NCBI RefSeq assembly: GCF_002305895.1
Contig: NZ_CP022203.1
Span: 5,000,501 to 5,064,500, forward strand
Length of the DNA: 64,000 nt
Source of the DNA: Corallococcus macrosporus DSM 14697
Lineage (GTDB): Bacteria; Myxococcota; Myxococcia; Myxococcales; Myxococcaceae
Direction of reading: 5' to 3'
The stretch's first letter is position 1, and every line of letters begins with the position of its first letter. A program made the position numbers and the translations under genes. Under the pieces are notes generated by a model. That model made no database searches. It was not told where the DNA came from and saw only the letters and a program-made list of their open reading frames with translations. Shown piece after piece: positions 33,693 through 41,685 of this stretch.

Positions 33693-34327
33693 GCGTCGAG
33701 CTGCCCCAGGGCCTGGCGCAGGCGTTCTCGGTCGCCGCGGGCGAGCTGGGGATGTGTTGCGCTGCGTGGCTCTACGTGAAGGACGTGGCGCGGTTCGCGG
33801 GCGACGCGGGCGTGAGCAGCCTGCGCGACGCGCTGGGCCGCTCGTTCCCGGTGCTGGACACGGTCGCCGAGAAGTGGCTCGCCGGCTCACGCGAGCCCCA
33901 CACGGACCCCGGAGCCGTGCTCGGCGCGCTCGACGGTACCCGGCAGCTCGTGGTGGTCGGCCTGGAGACGGAGTTCCTCGACGCGTTGATTCCGAAGCTG
34001 GAAGGCATCCGCCTCGCGCTGTTGCGGAGCTCGCCGTTCGAGGTGGACTGGGAGCGCGTGCTGTCCAACTACGCGGGGCGGGTGGAGCTCGTGGAGCTCG
34101 AGCGCTTCCAGGCGTGGGCGGGGCCCCGAAGCACGCTGCTCACCTTCGCCTACGGCGTCCATGGCGCCGGGACGCACGTGATGCCGGCGTGGCTCCGCGT
34201 CACCGGCGACGACGTGCGCACCCAGTTCCGCTCGCTGATTGCCTGGGACGTGCTCCGAGCCCCGATGTTCGTGTATCCGCGCTGGCTGGTGGAGGTCGAT
34301 TCCGCCACGTTCACGGAGCTGGTCTGA
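33689..34327 (+). CDS. Hypothetical protein, coupled to its upstream neighbour
   Basis: 212 residues, soluble alpha/beta (TRQLVVVGLETEFLDALIP, GRVELVELERFQAWAGPR). GTG start inside the previous stop (GTGA). The following permease begins one base after its stop, so 33201-35646 is a likely three-gene operon. Family not recognised. Confidence 0.7.
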   Translation: MSVELPQGLAQAFSVAAGELGMCCAAWLYVKDVARFAGDAGVSSLRDALGRSFPVLDTVAEKWLAGSREPHTDPGAVLGALDGTRQLVVVGLETEFLDALIPKLEGIRLALLRSSPFEVDWERVLSNYAGRVELVELERFQAWAGPRSTLLTFAYGVHGAGTHVMPAWLRVTGDDVRTQFRSLIAWDVLRAPMFVYPRWLVEVDSATFTELV

Positions 34328-35646
34328 ATGACCCAGGCCATCCTCGCCGGCATCCTCATCACCGCGCTGCTGGTTCAGGCGGTGCTCCCCACGCGCCGGC
34401 TGGTGGTCGTGAGCATGGGCGCCGGCCTGGCGGCCCTGGCGTCTTCGCTGCTGGGCACCGGCACCGCGCCCGAGTTGCTGGCGCAGGTGCCGTGGGACGT
34501 CATCGTGATTCTCGTCACGCTGGGGCTGCTCTCGCAGCTGTTCGTCGAGTCGCGGCTCTTCGGCGTGCTGGCGCTGCACGCCACCCGGTTGAGCCACGCT
34601 GGCCCCCGGCGAATCCTGCTGCTCTTCGCGGTGGGCATGTACGTGGTCAGCGGGCTGGTGAACAACCTCACCGCGCTGTTGCTCGTGCTGCCGGTGCTGC
34701 TCATCCTCTTCAAGCTGATGGGCGTGCGACAGCGGTATGTGACGTGGACGCTGGCATTGGTCCTGGTGTCCTGCAACCTCGGCGGCGCCGCCACCCCCAT
34801 TGGAGATTTTCCGGCCATCCTGCTGCTAGGCACCGGGGTGATGAGCTTCCCCGACTACCTGGTGCGCGCGCTGCCGGTGACGCTGGTCGCGCTGGCCGGT
34901 GTGCTGGGGGCAGCGTTCCTGCTGGTCCGCCCCGGTAGCCGGCTGGGACAGACGCCCATCTCGGCCACGCTGACGCTCTCCACCATGGGCGCGCTGTACC
35001 GCAACGTGCGGGTGGAGCGCCGCAGGCTGCTGCCACCGTTGCTGCTGCTCGGGTGCATGCTCGCGGCCTGGGTCGCCATTCCCAGAGAGACGGGGGTGAC
35101 GCCCGACCTGGTGGCCTGGCTCGGGGCGGGGGGGCGCTCGCGCTCGCCGGGGGGCTGGGCGAGCGGATTGTGCGCACGCGCATCGACATGGAGGCAGCGC
35201 TGTTCCTGCTGTCCTTGTTCGTGATGGTGGGCGCGGTGGGGCGCAGCGGCCTGTTCGCCGACGCCGCCGTCTGGTTGCAGGCGCTGCCGATTTCGCCGCT
35301 GGCGCAACTGTGCGTGTTCTTCGTCGCCGCCGGGCTCCTCACCGGCGTCTTCTCCGCCGGCCCCAGCATGGCCGCGCTGCTTGAGGTGGCCGAGCGCCTG
35401 GCACAGCAGCATTCTCCGGAGACGGTCTACATCGGGCTGGCCTTGTCGGTGTGCGCCGGCAGCTCGCTGTTCCTGACCGCGGCCACCTCCGGACCGCTGG
35501 CCCAAGCGCTCACCGAACGCGCGGCGCTGAGAGACCCGGAGGGGAACCTCATCCGGTTCGGGTTCGCCGAGTTCCTTCCGGCCGGGCTGCTGAGCTTCGC
35601 CGTCATCCAAACCGTGGCGATTGCGTGGGGCCTGTTGTCTGCCTGA
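34328..35646 (+). pseudogene. SLC13/ArsB-type anion permease, split by a frameshift
   Basis: A polytopic permease in two frames. The first part (34328 to about 35134) has helices LAGILITALLVQAVLPTRRL, WDVIVILVTLGLLSQLFV and the conserved loop SGLVNNLTALLLVLPVLLI typical of the ion-transporter superfamily. The second (from about 35128 to 35646) has FLLSLFVMVGAVGRSGLF, LCVFFVAAGLLTGVFSAGP and SLFLTAATSGPLAQAL. The frames meet at a run of seven G (35128-35134); one extra G would restore WLGAGGALALAGGLGERI and a ~440-residue protein of normal length. Either a real phase or decay mutation, or a sequencing error. Confidence 0.8.
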
Positions 35647-36155
35647 GCCGCGAGGCGACAGCCACGTCGCCGCCAGCGCCGCCAAGACAGACAGCATGCG
35701 AACGAATGGCCCGGTGGCCCTGCTTCCTACGAACGGCATTCTTCCGACGGACATGAGCTCCTCCTGCTTCGCGGCGGTCTCCCGCTTCGCCACCGGCACG
35801 GCACAGTGGGAAGCAGGTGGAACCCGCGATGGCGCCACCACCACGTCGGCGGCAACCGCGGCGGGCATCTCTGGCGGCGAGGCGGAAGGGCGCGCGGAGG
35901 TTCATCGTCGGGCGCCTCGCTGAGCGTGTCCGCAAAGCCATGCTCACGGTGCAAATGTCGCGTGCCTCGGCCCGGAGGAGCACGAGGCTCGCGACATGTC
36001 GCGCGGTCATGGGTGTGGCTTTGCGGCGCATCGTCATCGAATCGACGGGCCACTACTGGCAGCTCGTCAACAATGAACAACCAGAACTTCAAGGCAGCCC
36101 GCCAGCAACGGACGAGCCCCGGAGCGGAGCCGGGCCATGCCGCATCGCGGCACCA
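35647..36155. other. 509-bp gap with a possible IS110 transposase fragment
   Basis: No intact gene. Near 36012-36070 on the plus strand is ALRRIVIESTGHYWQLVN, close to the E-x-T-G-x-Y-W block of IS110-family (DEDD) transposases; flanking frames do not continue the family. Upstream (35650-35900) both strands show weak coding character only. The region appears to be insertion-sequence debris between the permease and the convergent oxidoreductase. Confidence 0.4.
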
Positions 36156-37205
36156 TCAGGGCGCGGCCCCTGCTGCCTGGCCTTCGCTCGCGGTGACGTG
36201 CACGAGCTGCTTGCCCAGATTGCGGCCCTCGAACAGGCCTCGCAGGGCCGAGGGGGCCTGCTCCAGGCCCTCGGCGATGGACTCCGCGCAGTGGAGCTCG
36301 CCCTGGGCGTCCCAGGCGGCGAGCTCTCGGAACGCCTCGGGGAAGCGGGAGACGTAGTCGAGGAAGATGAAGCCCTCCATCCGTGCCCGCTGGAAGCCGA
36401 GCTGCATGTAGTTGCGCGGCGCGGCGCCGTAGTCGCCGTCCTTGTAGCCCGAGGACACGCTGCCAGAGAGCACCACCCGCGCGCCTCGGGCGAGGTGGTC
36501 CAGCGCGGCCTCCAGGATGGGGCCGCCCACGTTGTCGAAGACGACATCAACGCCCCGTGGAGCCAGGGCCCGGAGACGCGTCCGGAGGTCTTCGGACTTG
36601 TAGTCGATGCAGGCATGGAAGCGCGCGGCGCGGGTGACCCATTCGGCCTTGTGGGGACCGCCCGCGATGCCAATGACACGGCAGCCCCGGAGCCGGGCCA
36701 CCTGTCCGGCGATGGAGCCCACGCTGCCGGCGGCGGCGGACACGAGGACCGTCTCTCCCGGCGCGACGCGGCCCACGGCGGTCATGCCGAAGTATGCGGT
36801 CAGCCCGCTCGCGCCAAAGAGGTTCAGCATCGCCTTGGGAGCGACGCCGTCCGGCACCTTGTTGAAGCCAAAGAGGCCCGAGTCTCCGGCCAGGACGTAG
36901 TCCTGCCAGCCGGTGAGCCCGGCCACCCAGTCCCCGACCTTCAGTCGCTCCGTGTGCGAGGCGACGACCTGCCCCACGCCGGCGCCACGCATCACCTCGC
37001 CGAGCGCGACGGGTTGGATGTACGTCGCCTTCTCGTTGAGCCAGGTACGCTGGGTGGGCTCGATGGCGAGCCAGGAGACACGGACGAGGGCCTCGCCAGG
37101 GCCAGGGGTGGGGATCGGGCCCTCGCGCCACTCGAAGCAGTCGTCCGACACCGCAGCGGAGGGACGGCGCTTCAACACCCACTGCCGATTGACACCCGTG
37201 CTCAT
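36156..37205 (-). CDS. Zinc-independent NADPH-dependent oxidoreductase (MDR superfamily)
   Basis: 349 residues. Layout of the prostaglandin reductase/2-alkenal reductase-like group: an N-terminal GroES-like domain (NRQWVLKRRP, GEALVRVSWLAIEPTQRTW, RLKVGDWVAG), then a Rossmann domain with GASGLTAYFGM, SAAAGSVGSIAGQVAR and DVVFDNVGGPILEAAL. The structural and catalytic zinc Cys clusters are absent. It should reduce activated C=C bonds with NADPH; substrate unknown. AAAGGAG is 6 nt before ATG 37205. The start overlaps the DUF2239 stop (ATGA). Confidence 0.92.
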   Translation of the reverse strand: MSTGVNRQWVLKRRPSAAVSDDCFEWREGPIPTPGPGEALVRVSWLAIEPTQRTWLNEKATYIQPVALGEVMRGAGVGQVVASHTERLKVGDWVAGLTGWQDYVLAGDSGLFGFNKVPDGVAPKAMLNLFGASGLTAYFGMTAVGRVAPGETVLVSAAAGSVGSIAGQVARLRGCRVIGIAGGPHKAEWVTRAARFHACIDYKSEDLRTRLRALAPRGVDVVFDNVGGPILEAALDHLARGARVVLSGSVSSGYKDGDYGAAPRNYMQLGFQRARMEGFIFLDYVSRFPEAFRELAAWDAQGELHCAESIAEGLEQAPSALRGLFEGRNLGKQLVHVTASEGQAAGAAP

Positions 37206-37789
37206 CGCGTCTCCTTTCCAAACGCAGGCGCCGCCAGCCTGCGGGCGTGGTCCCGGAGATCGTCCGGCCATGACCGGGTCCACTTGTTGAACCGGGTGCG
37301 GTCTCCGGCATACAGGGCGCGGGCGGCTTCCTCGTAGCCCGGCAGGTTGCCGGCCATCGTGGTCATGAACCGGTCCGCCGCGGCCTGGGCCTGGCGGCGG
37401 CGGTCGGTGTCGCCGCTGCTCGCGCGCGCGGCCTCCACCAGCTTGCGCAACGCCACGGAGGCTCCACCCGGCTGGGTGGCCAGCCACTCCCAATGCCGGG
37501 GAAGCAGCGTCACCTCGCGCGCCACCACGCCCAGCTTCGGCCTGCCGGGGCCCCGATGCCCTGTGCCCCCCTCCCCCGCCACCGGCGCGGGCTGAAGGCG
37601 GGCCAGGAGCTCCTCCGTCGAGCCTCGCAGGTGGAAGTCCACCGTCCGGCCCGTGGCGTCGTCAAAGAGCAACAGCGGCGCGGACTCCCCGGCGTCGAGC
37701 GCGCGGCGGGCCGCGAGGACGACGTCCGCGGGAGGACCCGAGGCGAGCAGCCGCTGTCCGGCGAAGGCAGTCCAGGTGGTCGAAGTCAT
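37202..37789 (-). CDS. DUF2239 family protein
   Basis: 195 residues. The family is recognised from its opening (TTWTAFAGQRLLASGPPADV), the acidic segment LLLFDDATGRTVDFHLRG, and the conserved GRPKLGVVAREVTLLPRHWE, WLATQPGGASVALRKLVEAA core. No catalytic motif. Coupled by ATGA to the oxidoreductase. Function unknown in the family. Confidence 0.88.
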   Translation of the reverse strand: MTSTTWTAFAGQRLLASGPPADVVLAARRALDAGESAPLLLFDDATGRTVDFHLRGSTEELLARLQPAPVAGEGGTGHRGPGRPKLGVVAREVTLLPRHWEWLATQPGGASVALRKLVEAARASSGDTDRRRQAQAAADRFMTTMAGNLPGYEEAARALYAGDRTRFNKWTRSWPDDLRDHARRLAAPAFGKETR

Positions 37790-38314
37790 GGGCGTCTCCG
37801 GCGTCGCGGTAGCGAGAGGTGCCGAATATTACCCGGATGAAATCCACGATCAAGCACATCCGGGAGGCCCGTGTGAAAGCGCATCATCGCCAGGCCCGTG
37901 CGCAGCCAGGCCAGCACGTGCCACTCGCGGGGCCCCAACGCGCCGGGGGCGTCCGTCTCATCAGAAGCGCACCGGAACCCGCGTCATCACCCAGGCATCC
38001 TCAGCGCTGGCGTCGAGGCCCCATTCAAGACGCGCGCGCCTCGCGGCAGGGGCCACTCGCCCGCGAGGCGCCATGCAACGGAGGCACCCGCGGCGATGGA
38101 GAGCCAGCCTTTGGCCGAGGGAGCCCGGACGCACCCGTCACTTCCACCTGGACCGCATCCGCCCACGCGGAGGTGCTGCGGACCACGGCGCCATGAGGGA
38201 GGGCCGGCCTTCTCCCGGGGTCAGCCCGGGCATGGACAGACAGGCTCAACCCAGCCCCTATTGACAAACCCAACCGCGCCACCGAAGGTCCGGCGCTTTC
38301 AGGGGGAGCCTGAC
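37790..38314 (-). pseudogene. 525-bp gap with two minus-strand gene remnants
   Basis: No intact gene. Part one (about 37961-38230) reads, across frames, like the end of an outer-membrane barrel: ADAVQVEVTGASG, then SIAAGASVAWRLAGEWPLP, then RLEWGLDASAEDAWVMTRVP with a final Phe and TGA; at least two shifts are needed. Part two (about 37790-37955) contains GPREWHVLAWLRTGLAMM, similar to the LAWLRTGLAL motif of DUF202 membrane proteins, without a start. The plus-strand frame through here is probably chance. Confidence 0.35.
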
Positions 38315-39400
38315 GTGAAGCGCCTTTCATTGGCCATTTCGACTGCACTCATTGTCATGGGCGTTTGGGGTTGCGGGGGATCCGAAGGTACGGATGGCCT
38401 GGAGCCACTCACCCTCGCGCCGCTGCCTGGTCAGGTGTACGTCGCGCAGATCGAGGTGGATGACAGCTCGGTCTACGTGCTGAACTTCCTCGAAGGCGCA
38501 CAGCACACCGAGCCGCCTCGGGCGACGCTATATCGCACGCGCATCGGCGAGCCGCAGGAGACCGCGACGATCCTGGCGGAGGGTACCTTCAGCCGCTTCG
38601 TGCTCGGTCCCACGCACGTCTATTTCATCGAGCACGTGCGTGTCGATGCGCCCCCGAACGGTGGAAGCCGTGAACTGGGTCGTCTCTTTCGCATCCCCAG
38701 GTCCGGTGGCGGCAAGGAGCTGCTCGCCGAGGGGTTGGAGCTGGGATACTCCGCAGCGCCCATCCTCGCGGGCCCCCACCTGTACTGGATGGGCTCTGCG
38801 TATCAACCCACGAACTCAGTCTGGCGCACGAGCGCCGATGCGCCAGGGCCCATCGAGCGGGTCGCCGAAGTCCCAGTGCATTCGGCGTACAACCTCATGC
38901 GGAGTGAGACGCACTTCTACTGGCGAGAGAAGCGGACGGTGAGCTTCACGCCCCGCGTGGTCAGCAACGCGCTGGTGAGACTGGACCTCCAGTCGGAAGG
39001 CCCCCAAGAGGATGTCCTCACCTGGCCCGACGACGAGGGGCTGGTAACCCCCTATGCGCCCATTTCGATGGCGCTGACGCCCACTGGCCCCTTCGCCGTG
39101 TTCGGCGAGGATGACGCCCCCTCACATCGGCTGGTGCATCTCCCGCTCGCGCCGCACGCAGCAGCCCAGCCCACCGGCATCCAGGAGTTGCCCCCCGGAG
39201 TCGCGAGCCTCCGGTTTCACGCGGGGAGCCTCTACTACGTCTCGACGCACGCCCAGGGAATCCACCGGAGGAATTTGGAAGAGGGCCGCGTCTCCGTCCT
39301 CCTGCCAGACCTCCGTGGCCTCAACCAACTGGCGGTGAGCGACCAGGGCCTCTTCTTCGTCAACGCCGGCAGGATTCAGCACCTCCCACACGCGGATTGA
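38315..39400 (+). CDS. Predicted lipoprotein with beta-propeller-like repeats
   Basis: 361 residues from GTG 38315, with GGGGGAG 7 nt upstream. Signal peptide LSLAISTALIVMGVWGC, then GGSEGTD, a lipobox. The mature part repeats a pattern of short strands with x-x-Y/F-Y-V/W ends (DSSVYVLNFL, GPTHVYFIEHV, GPHLYWMGSAY, ETHFYWREKRT, GSLYYVSTHAQG, DQGLFFVNAG), suggesting a six- or seven-bladed propeller. Similar myxobacterial surface lipoproteins are of unknown function. Confidence 0.8.
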   Translation: MKRLSLAISTALIVMGVWGCGGSEGTDGLEPLTLAPLPGQVYVAQIEVDDSSVYVLNFLEGAQHTEPPRATLYRTRIGEPQETATILAEGTFSRFVLGPTHVYFIEHVRVDAPPNGGSRELGRLFRIPRSGGGKELLAEGLELGYSAAPILAGPHLYWMGSAYQPTNSVWRTSADAPGPIERVAEVPVHSAYNLMRSETHFYWREKRTVSFTPRVVSNALVRLDLQSEGPQEDVLTWPDDEGLVTPYAPISMALTPTGPFAVFGEDDAPSHRLVHLPLAPHAAAQPTGIQELPPGVASLRFHAGSLYYVSTHAQGIHRRNLEEGRVSVLLPDLRGLNQLAVSDQGLFFVNAGRIQHLPHAD

Positions 39401-39497
39401 GCAAGGGGCCCTCGCCCATCGTCTCGTGGCTGGCCTCGAAGAAGGAGCGCGAGGACGCGCGCGTGCATCGTCGCCGCCGATGTGATGCAGTCGCGCG

Positions 39498-40433
39498 GTG
39501 CTCGAAAGCGTCACCATCGACCAGCTCCGCACGCTCCGCGCGGTGGCCGAGGAGGGCAGCTTCTCCGCGGCGGCCCGGAAGCTCGGCCAGGGGCAGCCCG
39601 CCGTCAGTCAGGCCATGCAGCGGCTGGAGAAGCAGCTCGGCTTGCGGCTCTTCGACCGGAGCGGGCGCGTCCCGCGTCTGACGGCGAAGGGAGAAGCCGT
39701 CGTCGCGGCGGCGCAGCGGCTCCACGAGGACATCGCCTCGTTCCAGGCGGTGGTGGGCCGGCTCAAGAGCGGCGAGGAGACGAAGCTGTCGCTGGTGGTG
39801 GACGCCATGTTCCCCACCGACGCCCTGCTGGACTTCGTGCGGGAGCTGGCGCGCACGCACCCAGGGGTGGAGCTGGCGCTGGAGGTGGAGCTGCTGTCCG
39901 CGGTGACGGCGCGCGTGCGCGAGCGGCGCGCGACGCTGGGCATCGCCGGCGCGGACCTGGACCTCACCGGCCTGGAGCAGCGCCCCATCGCGCTCCTCAA
40001 GATGATCCCCGTCGCCGCGCCCTCGCATCCGCTCGCGGCGGTGAAGGGCGTCCTCACGGAGGCGCACCTCGCCTCCGCCATCCAGCTCGTCTTGAGTGAG
40101 CGGCTGCCGGAGGGCAAGGCGGGCACGGCGGACCGGGGCGTCATCGGCTCGCGCCTCTGGCGTGTCGCGGACCTGATGACCAAGCACTCCCTCCTCGTCG
40201 GCGGCGTCGGCTGGGGCCATGAGCCCGAGCACCTCGTCCGCGACGACCTCGCCGCCGGGCGACTGGTGGCGCTGCGACTGGCGGCCTGGGAGGGAGGCCC
40301 CCCACCCCAGCGCCCGCTCGCCCTGGTGCGCCGCAAGGGCACGCCGCTGGGCCCGGTGGCGACGTGGGCCTCCAACCGGCTCACCTCGCTGTGCCAGCTC
40401 GCGCTCGGGGGCGCGGACCATCACACGACGTGA
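39498..40433 (+). CDS. LysR-family transcriptional regulator
   Basis: 311 residues. N-terminal winged helix-turn-helix (DQLRTLRAVAEEGSFSAAAR, KLGQGQPAVSQAMQRLEKQL, GLRLFDRSG), then a LysR substrate-binding domain from about residue 90. Start GTG 39498. It precedes a pirin gene on the same strand by 60 bp; such LysR-pirin pairs are frequent, so the regulator likely controls pirin expression. Its 3' end overlaps a half-site array described separately. Confidence 0.93.
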   Translation: MLESVTIDQLRTLRAVAEEGSFSAAARKLGQGQPAVSQAMQRLEKQLGLRLFDRSGRVPRLTAKGEAVVAAAQRLHEDIASFQAVVGRLKSGEETKLSLVVDAMFPTDALLDFVRELARTHPGVELALEVELLSAVTARVRERRATLGIAGADLDLTGLEQRPIALLKMIPVAAPSHPLAAVKGVLTEAHLASAIQLVLSERLPEGKAGTADRGVIGSRLWRVADLMTKHSLLVGGVGWGHEPEHLVRDDLAAGRLVALRLAAWEGGPPPQRPLALVRRKGTPLGPVATWASNRLTSLCQLALGGADHHTT

Positions 40434-40446
40434 TGATAAGCATCAC
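40419..40446. promoter_or_regulatory. Triple CATCAC half-site array, putative LysR operator
   Basis: catcac (40419-40424), 5 nt, gtgatg (40430-40435), 5 nt, catcac (40441-40446). The half-sites alternate in orientation with exactly 11-bp spacing, one helical turn, so two overlapping dyads share the centre. The array overlaps the lysR stop and lies about 50 bp before the pirin start, where a LysR tetramer would bind. Confidence 0.55.
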
Positions 40447-40493
40447 GACCTGGAGCGATTTACAGACGGGGCTCGGCGCTTAGGTTTGGAGCC

Positions 40494-41432
40494 ATGAGCA
40501 CGACGACCCAAGTCAGCGTTCCCACTTCTCCTCGAGCCACTTCCCACCCCCGCACCCTGGAGAGTGTCCATGGTGGCGGCGAGCTGCACTGGGTGGGTGA
40601 CGGCTTCCGCGTCCACACCCTCGTGCCGAGCGGCGGCCTGCGCCAGAAGCGGACCAGTCCGTTCCTGCTGCTCGACTACCATCCGCCCCGTGCCTACCCC
40701 GCGCTGGCGAAGGGCCAGCGGGGCGTCGGCTGGCATCCGCACCGTGGCTTCGAGACGGTGACGCTCGCCTTCGACGGGTACGTCGCGCACCGCGACAACG
40801 CGGGCCACTCCGGCGTCATCGGTCCCGGCGACGTGCAGTGGATGACGGCGGCGTCCGGCATCCTCCACGAGGAGTACCACGAGCACGACTTCTCCCGGCG
40901 CGGCGGCACCTTCCACATGCTCCAGCTCTGGGTGAACCTGCCTCGCGAGCACAAGATGTCCGCTCCGGGTTACCAGCCCATCACGAAGGAGCAGATTCCG
41001 GTGGTCCCCCTTCAAGGAGGTGGGGAGGCCACGGAGCACAGCCGGGTGCGCGTCATCGCCGGGAGCTACGGTGACGCGAAGGGCCCCGCCAGGACCTTCA
41101 CGCCCATCTCCCTGCTCGACGTGAAGGTGCGCGCGGGCGAGGACTTCCACCTGCCGCTGCCCTCGGACCACAACGCCCTGGTGCTCGTCGCCAACGGCCG
41201 CGTGACGGTGGGCACGGAGCGCATCCGGAGCGGTGAGCTCGGGGTGTTCGCCAACGACGGGGAAATTCTCTCCCTCCGGGCCGACGAGGACACGCACTTC
41301 CTCGTCCTCGCGGGCGAGCCCATCCACGAGCCCATCGCCCACACCGGGCCGTTCGTGATGAACAACCACCGGGAAATCATCCAGGCCCTCTACGACTTCG
41401 ATTCGGGCGCCTTCGGTGGGATTCCCGAGTAA
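40494..41432 (+). CDS. Pirin family protein (bicupin)
   Basis: 312 residues. The pirin N-terminal cupin has the metal-binding set: GVGWHPHRGFETVTLAFDG with two His, then SGILHEEYHEH with the further His/Glu ligands. The C-terminal cupin follows (FHLPLPSDHNALVLVANGRV, FLVLAGEPIHEPIAHTGPFV). Bacterial pirins include quercetinase-like dioxygenases and stress-linked proteins. Likely regulated by the adjacent LysR protein. Confidence 0.93.
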   Translation: MSTTTQVSVPTSPRATSHPRTLESVHGGGELHWVGDGFRVHTLVPSGGLRQKRTSPFLLLDYHPPRAYPALAKGQRGVGWHPHRGFETVTLAFDGYVAHRDNAGHSGVIGPGDVQWMTAASGILHEEYHEHDFSRRGGTFHMLQLWVNLPREHKMSAPGYQPITKEQIPVVPLQGGGEATEHSRVRVIAGSYGDAKGPARTFTPISLLDVKVRAGEDFHLPLPSDHNALVLVANGRVTVGTERIRSGELGVFANDGEILSLRADEDTHFLVLAGEPIHEPIAHTGPFVMNNHREIIQALYDFDSGAFGGIPE

Positions 41433-41476
41433 CGGGGCGCGCGGCGGCTGACGTCGCGCAAGGGGTGCTGGCGCCT

Positions 41477-41495
41477 CCGGGACACACCGTCCCGG
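41477..41495 (+). terminator. Putative terminator hairpin after pirin
   Basis: Inverted repeat ccgggac / gtcccgg with a 5-nt loop, 45 bp past the pirin stop. No T-tract follows, so it may act with Rho or not at all. Confidence 0.35.
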
Positions 41496-41685
41496 GGGCG
41501 TCAACGGTTCGGCGGGGTGCGGGGTGGAGCCCGTCGAACCACGGCGGACGACGTGGACTCCGATTGAAGGGAGTGTCGGCGGGGAGCGCTCGCACTGCCC
41601 GCGGGGGGGCTTGTCGTCCTCCACGTCCCTCCAAGATTCCAGCGCTCCAGGGCTGCAAGCCTTCGCAAGCCCCGAGGAGGGCAAG

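Noticed and set aside
36156-37205. Zinc-dependent alcohol dehydrogenase
   Set aside because: The Cys clusters and catalytic zinc ligands are absent; the sequence fits the zinc-independent reductase group.
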